From NCBI GenBank assembly GCA_034698045.1, contig JAQGAU010000994.1, positions 1-22,141 on the forward strand: DNA of 22,141 bases, read 5' to 3'. Both the position numbers and the translations under genes were made by a program. Below are positions 1 through 8,566 of this stretch, piece after piece (the first letter of the stretch is position 1; the number at the start of each line of letters is the position of its first letter). A model generated the notes under the pieces. The model did not search any database. It was not told the origin of the DNA and saw only the letters and a list, made by a program, of their open reading frames with translations. This DNA is from Paramacrobiotus richtersi (Eukaryota; Tardigrada; Eutardigrada; Parachela; Macrobiotidae).

Positions 1-100
1 GAATGCGTGGAGCCTAAAAAGGCTGAAGATGCCAACGCCTTCGTCCGACGTACGCCGAGACCACCGCGCGACACTGGCAGAGTTGCCTGTGTCGCGTAAT
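1..100 (+). CDS. Possible C-terminal end of an unknown coding sequence
   Basis: A frame is open from the first base of the window to a TAA at 98-100 (32 codons). It is rich in charged residues, Arg and Pro, and reads like coding sequence (for example KKAEDANAFVRRTPRPPRD). No domain is recognisable. It could be the last part of an exon or of a mobile element that begins outside the window, or chance, since 32 codons is short. Only the open frame is seen; the coding nature is inference. Confidence 0.2.
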
Positions 101-131
101 TATTACTATTAGTAATAATAGTAATAATAAT
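97..131. repeat. AAT/ATT microsatellite
   Basis: An A/T-only trinucleotide run of TAA, TTA and AAT steps follows the stop codon of the possible coding fragment. It is partly palindromic (TAATTATTAC ... GTAATAATA). Confidence 0.75.
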
Positions 132-949
132 GAAAAATTTTGGCATTCCGCCACGGGACATTGACGTATGTTTGCATGTGTACTGAGTTAGGCTAACCAT
201 AGCGAGACTGAATCAGACGACCCTCTCTGAGACCCTTTCTCATCTAGCCGAAAGAAGCTCAGACTGGCCCGTCTGTTTTAATCTGTTTGAATCTTTAATC
301 CAGCTTTTGACCATGCTGTTGTAATATCGCGATTTAATATATGACAAGCGTCGGTCGCGGCGCTACGCGCCGCGCTTTGTTGCCATCTTGTTGAAAAAAC
401 GGAACAGTTCGCATAAAGACGGGACAAAAGAGCACTGCTTACAGAGGCACTTCCGTGGCAGTTGCGCGAAACACGCACTGCAGAGCAATAAAACGTTCGG
501 CGCCGAAGCGCTGCGTACTCATTACACTGCTGCTGGATTTAAGTAACAGCTCGTCTGCTACGCGCCGGCGGCGTCGCTTCGCGCCGCCGCCGGTGCCCGC
601 GACTCGCAACGTACTGCAAGGTCAGGTTTAGCTCACATTGATTACTGCAGCAAAATAATGGTAGCAAGCATGCTCCAAAATGTATGTAAACTTGTACCCA
701 AATGCACTGTGGCGGATTGGTCCTATCCATGACGGAGCCAAGGTGTCTACGTAATAAAAGAACAGGGGGCGTTGACGCTACACTACCGTTGCAATCTAAA
801 ACAGCACAATTGTTGGTTTAATCTGGAATTACGTGGAAGAGTTTCGGTGGATTTTCAGGCTGTAACCAAAGTGCGCGGCAGTGTCACAGAGCATGAGATT
901 TTTTTTCGGCCGCGCAGCCTGCCCGACGCAGTCCGGTTAACCTGTACAG
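132..949. other. No gene seen; CpG-rich stretch with hairpins
   Basis: No reading frame here looks coding on either strand. Two GC-rich hairpins stand out: GCGGCG/CGCCGC near 352-372, and a stronger one near 565-592 with arms of type CCGGCGGCG and CGCCGCCGG. They give the area a local CpG-rich character unlike its surroundings. Function is unknown. Confidence 0.5.
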
Positions 950-1266
950 ATAACTAAGGACTGCCAAACATGCGTACATAACTAAGGACCCGGAAACCTG
1001 TGTACATCACTGAGGCCTGGCAAATTCGCGTATAAACTAAGGACTTTAAAACTGAGTAGAAACCCGTATACATAACTAAGGACTGGCAAACTCGTGTACT
1101 GCACTTGGGAATCGCAAACTTGCGTCCGTAGCTAAGGACTCGCAAGCCTGCGTACATAACTAGGGAACGGCAAAATGGCGTATATAACTAAGGTTTGGCA
1201 ACCCGGCGTGCATAACTAAGGACTGGTAAACCTGCGTACGTAGCTAAGGCTGCCAAAAACCTGCAT
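950..1266. repeat. 28-bp minisatellite, about 11 units
   Basis: Units start at 950, 978, 1006, 1034, 1072, 1100, 1128, 1156, 1184, 1212 and 1240. The consensus begins ATAACTAAGGACTGGCAAAC and ends CTGCGTAC. All units are 28 bp except the fourth, which is 38 bp, and the last is cut short. Units differ from each other by several bases. A ragged partial unit (AACCTGTAC) precedes the array at about 939. Units abut without spacers, so this is a tandem satellite and not a CRISPR array. Confidence 0.93.
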
Positions 1267-1332
1267 TCTGCCCAATCTAAAACCAAAACGGTCTCAACCA
1301 ATCGAAACGGTTTGGAGGCGCGGTCGTGGCAG

Positions 1333-1346
1333 ACACACACACACAC
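1333..1346. repeat. AC dinucleotide microsatellite
   Basis: A short (AC)n tract, followed by an interrupted GCACGGACGGAC stretch. Confidence 0.8.
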
Positions 1347-2700
1347 GCACGGACGGACATACGGCGCTTAATATAGTGAGATTATCGCGTCTACCATTGT
1401 CGTAGTGGTACTATTATTAATAGGTTCTCATACTCAATCGGTTAATAATATTTGTCATTCTGTAACTTATTTAGATACTCTTAGTATGATTATTCAACCG
1501 AAGTGGAGCGAAGGTCCTCTATACTCAGATCAAATTGATTTCTCCGTCCAAAACATCATACAAACCCAAAACGGTGTATCCAAAACGTGACGACTACGGC
1601 CGTGCCTGTGCATGTGGTTATTTATGGCATTTCTGCAGTTCAAAACGTTAGCGTATTTGATTGTTTCGCTGTACCAGAAACTTTATCCCGTTAAGAAATT
1701 TTCGCAGTCCCGTTAACGTTATTGTATAAAATTGGACCATTCGTCAAGTTTTAAGATTTTACTTATGTCATTTATTGTACATTGCAACCAGTGGAAGATT
1801 CCGAAATTCTGAAATTGAAAGATTCTGAAACAGCATATTCTGAAATTGAGCTAACGGTTTAAAGCCGGAATCGAGTGAAACTCGTACTGAGCGGCTTCAC
1901 CGTTGCTCGAGGGCGGCAGCAGCGAACGCTGCAGAAATGCTTGTTTCATACTTTGAATTACAATGCATGCGCCTTTCAATTGTATTCCAGTCATGCCACA
2001 GCTTACCAGATTCTGATCTGTTTATGCATGTAAACTTACTGTACGTACTTATGTAATCCATTCACCCAAAAAGGTTCAAGCTGATCCGCGTGTGTCCGAA
2101 GCCGCTCGATATTATAGTACAATTGCCTTGTTTACTTTATATCCATTATATACTTGTACTCTTTATAAATGGATATACAATTGTTCTCTTAATTACTAGC
2201 GTATGAGCCCGTTGTTAACGCTTAATTCGGTCTTACTGCGGTTAGTAGAATCGTCGTAGCGCTGTAATAGTGGCACTCCATCATTAATTCTCGTTTAGCT
2301 TCGTCTCGAAAACCCTACGTCAGATTAGTTTTGCATTCAGCTAGTACCGGCTGTTTATCTATCCTAAAAATAGTGGTTGTAGCAGGATAATTCTGTGAGT
2401 CAGGATAACCGATACATATATTTTCGCTGTCTGCCGAGAGGGGCTTATTTTACGAAGGAACGAATTAGGAGGAATGCTGGGAGGGGTGCAGTTTTTTTTA
2501 CATCTGTCACATGATCCGTGCATAACCAACATAATATTACTACGGGGCTGATATCAAGGTAGGATGTTTATTGCGAAGCCGGTGCGGACACTATTGCCCA
2601 ATACCGAAGGGGGCATTATTGCCGGTTGCATATGCCATTTGTTTGGGATGTGCAGCCGCAATACGTCGAAACGTCTAATTTTCTAAAATGTTATACTTAC
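1347..2700. other. No gene seen
   Basis: No frame with coding character on either strand. An AT-rich hairpin is visible at 2138-2147 / 2168-2177 (TATATCCATT / AATGGATATA). A 10-bp inverted pair, GAGCGGCTTC at 1889-1898 and GAAGCCGCTC at 2098-2107, could be chance. A stretch near 1936-1970 (GTTTCATACTTTGAATTACA) resembles one near 3010-3030 (TTTCATACTATGAATCACA), suggesting decayed copies of a dispersed repeat. Confidence 0.5.
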
Positions 2701-3068
2701 ATTTCATGTCATAGACCTAATCTTAGCGTTGTGCTTGACTAGAAACTGGTCCGTTATTAAATAAATGATAAGCAAATTAGGATTAGACATGAAACTAGCA
2801 CCAGTACAGCTTCTTATTCATTTATCTACTGTATAATATTGATAATTTTGGTTTTTTATGCACGGCATGCATTTATATTGTGGAGACTCTGCTCGTGTGC
2901 AATCGCTATGTCGTAAACGGGGTTTATTTTTAAATGCTGTTTCAAAGGAAAAGCCAGTATTTATTGACACCGTCCAGCAGTAAAACTACTTGACCGATTG
3001 ACTAGAAATGTTTCATACTATGAATCACATTGTTTTGGTCCGTTATTAAATAAATGATAAGCAAATTA
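2701..3068. repeat. 33-bp direct repeat pair with a flanking inverted repeat
   Basis: An identical 33-bp block lies at 2747-2779 and 3036-3068 (starts TGGTCCGTTATTAAATAAAT). Both copies are preceded by TTGACTAGAAA, but the second copy carries about 24 extra bases between that and the block. Around the first copy, 2701-2722 (ATTTCATGTCATAGACCTAA) and 2776-2797 (ATTAGGATTAGACATGAAAC) form an imperfect inverted repeat, giving a potential fold-back of about 97 bp. This looks like two copies of a small non-autonomous repeat; the family is not recognised. Confidence 0.7.
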
Positions 3069-3800
3069 TTATTAGTCACAAAGCCCCTATGCATTATACA
3101 ACTCGCTTCCGCTTGGCGCAACGCGATTTTCTATTTGCGGTAAAGTTACCCTAGCAACTTACAAAATACTCCAGAAACAGACCGTACGCAAACACACTAG
3201 ATTGCAGAACAACATGCGAAACGTCAACCCAATGGATAATACAGCCAGTAACAATGGAAAACATCAAACAAATGAAACAAATTAATTCACTGCCATAAAT
3301 GTAACGAAAATGGGACTTACAAAATTTTAACTGGTTGTTATAATATACCGAGCACGTAATATAATTACGAAACGTCGATATGTATGATACTATAATAATA
3401 TTAATATGGAGCAATAGCAATAAATTACAATAAAAAACCGAACTCATATGATGATAACATAGAGAACATACATCAAAATCAAAACGCAATACTAAAACTT
3501 ATAATAAAATCTAATATTAAATAATAACATGACTACAGACAGTACAAACACATTCTGCTGCTTTTTTCCAGTTTGCACTACTCAGAACACAACTCCAACA
3601 ATCCGTACTTTTTCTGTGAAATTGGAATAGCGTGCTCGGTTTTTGTTAAACCTGCCAAATAATGAAGTATAAAAGTCGCATTATGTTGAGGTCCCAGTGG
3701 CATCATTTTCGGTTTATCGTGTACGATGTTATAATCAGTATATAACGAACGGAGTGAAATCGTACGACAGTGACGCTTCGAGTATTGTACAGGATAATGG
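3069..3800. other. AT-rich stretch, no convincing gene
   Basis: A minus-strand frame of about 112 codons (3489-3151) is open but lacks an ATG at its start. Its composition (many Ile, Tyr, Cys, Phe) is what AT-rich random DNA gives. No splice-site pattern or domain was found. Confidence 0.45.
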
Positions 3801-3959
3801 GGACAGTAAATATACAAAGGTCAGCAGCCCAGAGGGTATAAGCACATTTTTTTCCGTTTACACACAGCAGAACAGAGGCAGCGGGGCAGAGCGTATATCC
3901 ATGCAAGTATACAGCGGACAGTGAATATACGGAGGCCAGCGGGACAGAGGGGTGCACAC
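3801..3959. repeat. Imperfect duplicated block, about 115-bp period
   Basis: 3801-3845 (GGACAGTAAATATACAAAGG...) is repeated with substitutions at 3916-3959 (GGACAGTGAATATACGGAGG...). Shorter GGGACAGAG / GGACAGAAG words recur to about 4015. It looks like a decayed tandem duplication. Confidence 0.6.
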
Positions 3960-4153
3960 ATGCCAATGCATTAATGGACATCAGGGCACAAGAGATTAGG
4001 GGACAGAAGGACAGAAGTCGTGAGTTATTAGTGTTACCATGGCGCAAACGGGCACGAATTGCACGCTCAGGGGGTGGCAAAACGAAAGTGTTACCCATAT
4101 GTTGTATACGCGGTAACGTGCTAAACAGTATGATCATACACTCTCCGTTAACA

Positions 4154-4226
4154 GTAAGAAAAATGTGCATAACGTTCGCAATAAGAAAAATGTGCATAAT
4201 GTTCGCAATAAGAAAAATGTGCATAA
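4154..4226. repeat. 27-bp tandem repeat, 2.7 copies
   Basis: Units at 4154-4180, 4181-4207 and a partial unit from 4208, with core AAGAAAAATGTGCATAA followed by YGTTCGCA. The first two full units differ by two bases. Because 27 is a multiple of three, open frames through the array are artificially long on both strands. Confidence 0.92.
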
Positions 4227-4533
4227 GTTGGATTACATTATCGTAATACTTTCCAAATGAGTAGAGGAAAAATAACTTATTCAACAATTATGAAACGACC
4301 AGCATCGTATCCCTGCTTATGGGTACAGCGAATTTGTTCGTTTTAACTGTTGTACAGCAGTTTAAGAATCACAGAAGAAACATGTATCGTATGCGTTAAA
4401 AGTGTCTTCACAAAATGGATATTCCTTCAGCTCCATTCTTCCTAATGTTTGCCACTACTGTTTGTGACTGGCATCTTGCCCGGGTTTAGATTTTGTAGCT
4501 ACTTTGTTTATCTAAACTTTAGCAATAACAATT

Positions 4534-4788
4534 TTGGCAGTAAACAACCGAAAAAATGGGAAGTTGGTCTGTGGGGAAGTAGTGCAACTCAAAACCGTTA
4601 AAACAGATAAGCCCCATGCAGACTTCTGCCTCGGCGGAATTCCCCGTTTTGAGCAAAGAAAGTTCAAAGCTGTGAAAGATTACAATGCGTTTATCGCATC
4701 TCAGTTGAAAGAACATGGAGTGGATGTACGATTTGTGAGCATTTTCCTTCCAATTAGAGGAGATCGAGTAGGAACCACGTTTGCCTGA
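4534..4788 (+). CDS. Candidate exon or orphan coding fragment, unknown
   Basis: An 84-codon open frame whose middle looks coding by composition (for example KPHADFCLGGIPRFEQRKFK, then EHGVDVRFVSIFLPIRGDR). It has no ATG at its start. A plausible splice acceptor (ATTTTGGCAG) ends at 4540, and a donor-like GTAGGA lies near its end, so an internal exon is possible. No family is recognised and no partner exon was found. It could also be a remnant of a mobile element. Confidence 0.2.
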   Translation: MAVNNRKNGKLVCGEVVQLKTVKTDKPHADFCLGGIPRFEQRKFKAVKDYNAFIASQLKEHGVDVRFVSIFLPIRGDRVGTTFA

Positions 4789-6306
4789 ATTGGTACTTTT
4801 AAAGAATGCACTGGTAAAATTAACAACACAAATATGTGGCCAACGAACACTTTTGTGCGTCCTTAAGTTTTTGAACTCACATCTGTTGCTGCTTTCTTGT
4901 CTCTCGATTTTCAGTTCGCAATCATCCGGATCTCTTTAATCTTTGATAACCTTCAGTGGATGATGGTTTTTTCCAGTTTTTATATTGTCTATAGGCTTCT
5001 TTGTGGTTGATTTATGATGCTGCCTCAGCCGTTTAGGTGATGGATTTTGTGCTGTTTCTCATTCATATTTCTCTCGGTATTTGATATGTTCCCTCGTTTG
5101 TTTGTGGAGTTAATGTCATGCAGGTCGATGCATGCCAACCGCTGGACCGAAATGGCCAGAGGAATAAACTTGTAGTTGTTGTTGCCACTAACGACCGCAA
5201 CCTTTATTTCTTCCTAGCAGTCCACCTAATTCTCGACCACGACCACTAACGACCAAAATCTATACACGAGGAAATGTGCACAGAAAGCCAGAATAATTAA
5301 ATGTTGGAGAATCGAGATCAACAAGATTGCCGACTTCAAAACTGCTCTGTTGGTGTTGATTGGGTTTAGCTGTTTCGATATTCCAGTCAATCCGAGCGAG
5401 CAGTTAAATTCGAGAGTACTTTTCTGGATATTGCTAAACCTTTTTTCGTATTCTAAAGAACTGAAATCGGGCCTGGTAAAATACAGTTTTCGACCGAAGA
5501 AAGAAAAGTTATAAAAGCTCGCGCCCAGACTTTTCTGGCTTATCGACGGTGCCAGTCCAGAATAACTAAGCAAATTTTGGAAGATAAATGGAAAATTTTG
5601 GCTAGAAAAGCTGACAAATTAATTCAAAGATTTAAACGTGCAAAAGTTCTCAAATTTGCCTATTGATACCGTAATAATCCAAGAAAGTTCTCGCGTTTTG
5701 TTAAATCGTGAACTGATAAAACAGGTGCGAGGTTGGAGGAAAGAGTCTTGATCAAGCCCTTGTATCTTCTCACCGTTCACTTTCTATAAAGTAACCGTTC
5801 CAGTACTTCGAAAGCACATTCAGTCTGCTACACACTGCTAAGCAAAAGAAAGAAGTACAAGAAACCAAGACTTTATAAAAAACGCAAACATATTGTGCAT
5901 CATGGACTTGGTTCCAGGCAATTTTCAAAAATCATGTTTTGAAGTGTCTTGCCACCGTAGTTCGCACACCTGGACCGCCACATAATTTGTCCAAAAGTGC
6001 AACGTATCGCAGATTTAATCACATCTATGAAAAAGTTTTTGAGACTAGGATACGGAGGAAACCAATTTTTCAGATAGAGCCGCCTTACTTTACCTTCCCA
6101 GTATCTGTCTGCGAGTAAGACGACAGAAAGGTGTATCCAGATAAACAAGCCTTTATGAAATATTATTCGGCGCTAACGGTTAGGTGAAATCATCTCTGGA
6201 TGGCTGAAGATAAAAATTTTTTTGTTAGAAGTGCCTCATTTGCCAGCTTGATGGTTGTGGTGATGCGCATCTTCGACACATGGTTCTAGTTCTGGATTTT
6301 TGTTTA
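4789..6306. other. No supported gene; possibly decayed LINE upstream sequence
   Basis: No frame here has recognisable domains. A minus-strand frame of 115 codons (5573-5226) is open but unremarkable. The stretch lies directly upstream of the plus-strand LINE remnant, so the missing endonuclease part could once have been here, but I cannot recognise it. Confidence 0.4.
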
Positions 6307-6420
6307 CATAAGAATTACCGCGACTTTTTTTCTAAGCCAAGTCGATTTTCTTATAAAGCAGTGAACAATCTACTCAAGCAATTGAAAAGCATCCAGAAAT
6401 CCCGTAAAGTCGTAGAATAA
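6307..6420 (+). pseudogene. LINE ORF2 linker remnant upstream of RT
   Basis: A 37-codon open stretch ending in TAA reads like the basic linker between endonuclease and reverse transcriptase in LINEs (contains NYRDFFSKPSRFSYKAVNNL and QKSRK). Its placement just before the RT fingers supports this. The frame between it and the RT part is broken. Confidence 0.5.
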
Positions 6421-6634
6421 CTGACAAATAATAGTGGAAGTAGTTTGACCAAGCTCGCAAAGCACCTCCCACAAACTCTGGCGCCGTTTTTCCGCTAATT
6501 GGTCTTTTCTCGAACTTGCTTTTTAAGCTAATCGTCAAATGAATTTAAGTCATGAAAGTATGGACATCTGAGACCAATACCTCAGTTAGAGGAAGAAAAA
6601 GGGTCCAGGCTACGACCTTTTCATCAGACCTCGT

Positions 6635-7124
6635 ATGCCCCCGCTCAAGCTGCCGAATGGTCAAATGGTCCGAAGTCAATCAGACAAAGCCAGTGCTCTG
6701 AACAAGTATTATCGGGAGACATTTTCAGAATGTAGCAAACATTGTTTTTCAACCGATAAAGATCGTGAGTCACAAAATGACGCCCGGCGTAAAATTACTG
6801 ACTCGATGTTTCTTGAGCAACTGTCAAAACTTTCTGTCAGAACGTCTAGAGGCGATTTCGTACTCACAAACAAGCTGCTTAGAATTGCTGGTGAGGCAAT
6901 ATTTTTTCCACTAAAACTTCTTTCTGCTTTCATGTTAAACGAAGGAAAATTTCCCGGTAAATTGAAAAAGTCGTCTGTAATTCCCATACCGAAATCGTTC
7001 GCACATTTAACTTCTTCAGCCAGTTATAGACCGATTCTAATTCTAGATCCTGTATCGAAAATCCTTGAAAAATGCCTGTACAGCTGGGTTCGCGATTTTC
7101 TAACAGAAAAGCAGGCTATGCTCG
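6635..7124 (+). pseudogene. LINE reverse transcriptase, N-terminal part (fingers)
   Basis: The frame carries the usual pre-RT and RT0-RT2 landmarks of LINEs: LPNGQMVRSQSDKASALNKY, then the G-x-F-P-x-K-x-K-x-x-V-I-P-I-P-K block (GKFPGKLKKSSVIPIPK), then the S-x-Y-R-P-I-x-x-L block (ASYRPILILDPVSKILEKCL). Its open frame formally continues to 7156, but from 7125 it reads into inserted foreign sequence. The natural continuation of the RT is found after the insertion, at 7736 onward. Confidence 0.85.
7114..7124. repeat. Target-site duplication, left copy (insert A)
   Basis: GGCTATGCTCG, identical to 7725-7735. The bases on either side differ between the two copies, so the duplication is exactly 11 bp. 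Confidence 0.85.
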
Positions 7125-7664
7125 GACAGCCTTGGACGCCATGGTCTCAGTTGTAAGAGGCCAGCTGGAAGAATTATCCGCCACGACACAATCAGCGCTG
7201 AATTTGCCCCCGGACATCCATCGCGCCTGGAGCCGAAGGGGCTATCCACAAAGTACAAGAAAAAGCCAGACGTGATTACATACACCGCCCGGGAACGCGG
7301 GAAGCCGCTCTCGATTGATGTTACCTGCGTGGACACCTTGTGCAGTTCGTATGGGGACCGGTCTTTCCAGAAAGCCGGCGCAGCAGCAGAGCTCGCGGAA
7401 CAGAGGAAATACGTGAAGTACGCTTTCCTGGAAAACCGTTACGTCTTTACGCCCGCAGTTTTTGAAATCTACGGTACCTGGGGAAAAGGCACGAAAAGGA
7501 TAGTGGATAAAATCGGAAGAGATCTCATCGCCGTAACAGGAGAACCGCGTTCGAAAGAATTCTTACGCCAGAAATTGTCTATGTTAATGCAAAAAGGGAA
7601 TGCCCTTTGTGTTATTGGCACGGTACCCGATTCTGTCGGGCTTGATGAGATCTTCCTGTTTTGA
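7125..7664 (+). CDS. C-terminal domain of a retroelement polyprotein, PD-(D/E)XK-like, 5'-truncated but open
   Basis: The fragment has 179 codons with no stop or frameshift, starting at the insertion boundary without its own start codon. Landmarks in order: LGRHGLSC (residues 4-10), RIIRHD (16-21), an EP-x-GLS block (about 36-41), KKKPDV (45-50), LSIDVTCVDT (about 62-71), GAAAELAEQRKYVKY (about 83-97), FTPAVFEIYGTWG and, near the end, FLRQKLSMLMQKGNALCVIGT-like residues. This order matches a C-terminal region I know from LINE-like reverse transcriptase proteins of invertebrates. The P-D ... D-V-T ... E-x-x-K-x-x-K-Y pattern resembles a restriction-endonuclease-like fold, as in R2-type elements; that fold assignment is inference. 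Without a promoter or RT domain, it is probably an unexpressed remnant. Confidence 0.75.
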   Translation, partial: DSLGRHGLSCKRPAGRIIRHDTISAEFAPGHPSRLEPKGLSTKYKKKPDVITYTARERGKPLSIDVTCVDTLCSSYGDRSFQKAGAAAELAEQRKYVKYAFLENRYVFTPAVFEIYGTWGKGTKRIVDKIGRDLIAVTGEPRSKEFLRQKLSMLMQKGNALCVIGTVPDSVGLDEIFLF

Positions 7665-7724
7665 TTTTGTTTTTGCGTTTTTTTTTCGGAATGTTGTATT
7701 AGACCATGGTACAGCAATAAACAC
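7125..7724 (+). mobile_element. Insert A: 5'-truncated retroelement tail nested in the LINE
   Basis: A 600-bp segment lies between two identical 11-bp sequences and splits the LINE reverse transcriptase between the fingers and the RST motif of RT. It carries one intact open frame to 7664, then about 60 bp of untranslated tail ending in CAGCAATAAACAC. It has no poly(A) run. The layout (5' truncation within a coding region, a 3' end with a polyadenylation-like signal, direct repeats of about 11 bp) fits target-primed reverse transcription of a different retroelement family in the same orientation as its host. Confidence 0.85.
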
Positions 7725-7735
7725 GGCTATGCTCG
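7725..7735. repeat. Target-site duplication, right copy (insert A)
   Basis: GGCTATGCTCG, identical to 7114-7124. The LINE reverse transcriptase reading resumes directly after it (DRQLKF, then RSTKL after a frameshift). Confidence 0.85.
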
Positions 7736-7760
7736 ATCGCCAGTTAAAGTTTGAGTAAAG

Positions 7761-8356
7761 GCACAAAGGTCTACTAAGCTAGTTATTTTTGTTTCAAAAA
7801 TTTTGACTGCCTTTGTTTTAAATAGGATTGTAGTCGAGGCAGTCTTTCTGGACCCCTCAAAGGCGTTCAGTAAATGTTCCCATGAAAGTATTATAAGGTC
7901 ATTGATTGTAACGTGGTTCCAAGTCGAATCGTAAATTTAATTTCTGATTACCTGAGAAACCGCGTGCAGTGTGTCGTCGTCGAGGGATCGTTTTCTGATT
8001 CATCGACCGTAACGAGCGGCGTTCCTCAGTGCTCAGCTTCAGGTGCGGCACTGTTTATTATTTCGCTTAACAGCTTACCGGCCGCGTTAAAGAATGGGAG
8101 CAGGGTTGTGGTATTCGTAGATGAAATATCATCGCTCCGCCCACTCACAAGTGCCCACGAACGCGATTTGCTGCAAGAGGATGGCACGTCTGTTAATCAG
8201 AGGCTAACTGATAAGAAGCTGCATCTAAATGCAGCAAAATTTGTGCAAATGTGCTTTTCGAGAAAACGATGTTCGGTAAGTCAGTCGAATTCACATGAAC
8301 TGATTACTTCAGTTCTGTTGTTCATCCCGTTTTCAAAACGTCCAGCGATAAACTAG
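7761..8356 (+). pseudogene. LINE reverse transcriptase, palm part, frameshifted
   Basis: The first frame (7761-7934) begins AQRSTKL, the RST motif, and contains the motif A region VFLDPSKAFSKCSHES. The reading then moves to another frame from about 7913, which carries LISDYLRNRVQCVVVEG, then TSGVPQCSASGA (the usual SGVPQGSVLGP block with G-to-C and other changes), then VVVFVDE at the motif C position. The catalytic pair expected as D-D reads D-E (GAT GAA near 8120). A block like the second LINE copy's KKLHLNAAKF follows. The open frame ends at 8356 after sequence out of register with the family. Confidence 0.85.
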
Positions 8357-8566
8357 AACGCCGTCAGCAACGTTTTCAAAAATCGCAACGCCTTGGTTGT
8401 GACGAGTTGGACTACAAGGGATGACTGTCTGAGCTAAACTGGCCCTGTTTTCGGCTGCGCCGCGTGGAAAAAACACTTACGGTTTTATACAAACTGCAAT
8501 TTGACAGGATTCCTATGGGTGATCTTTTCGTCGAACCTCTGCTATTCAGCACATGCATGTCTGTTT
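8323..8566 (+). pseudogene. LINE ORF2, post-RT C-terminal part
   Basis: The frame has one internal TGA at 8422-8424. It contains DKLERRQQRFQKSQRL and then LSELNWPCFRLRR ... LYKLQF ... MGDLFV. The same order is seen in the minus-strand copy (DKLEKCVHKFVKTI, LAELNW, YKLHF, LGDLYV). The KYLGV block that should precede DKLE is absent here, which implies an internal deletion near 8305-8325. The frame runs into the left target-site duplication of insert B at 8552-8566. Confidence 0.75.
8552..8566. repeat. Target-site duplication, left copy (insert B)
   Basis: CATGCATGTCTGTTT, identical to 9974-9988. Neighbouring bases differ on both sides. Confidence 0.75.

Noticed and set aside
950-1266. CRISPR-like array of 28-bp units
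   Set aside because: Units abut with no unique spacers and vary in sequence, and the DNA is eukaryotic in character. It is a tandem minisatellite.
1889-2107. 218-bp element bounded by a 10-bp inverted pair (GAGCGGCTTC)
   Set aside because: Ten bases is expected by chance at this distance scale, and neither a target duplication nor internal structure supports an element.
3151-3489. 112-codon hydrophobic minus-strand frame
   Set aside because: AT-rich composition explains the Ile/Tyr/Phe/Cys content. It has no ATG at its start, no domain and no splice signals.
3703-4287. 194-codon minus-strand open frame with 9-residue repeats
   Set aside because: It has no ATG at the start. The repeats come from the 27-bp satellite, which keeps frames open on both strands, and the rest has no coding character or domain.
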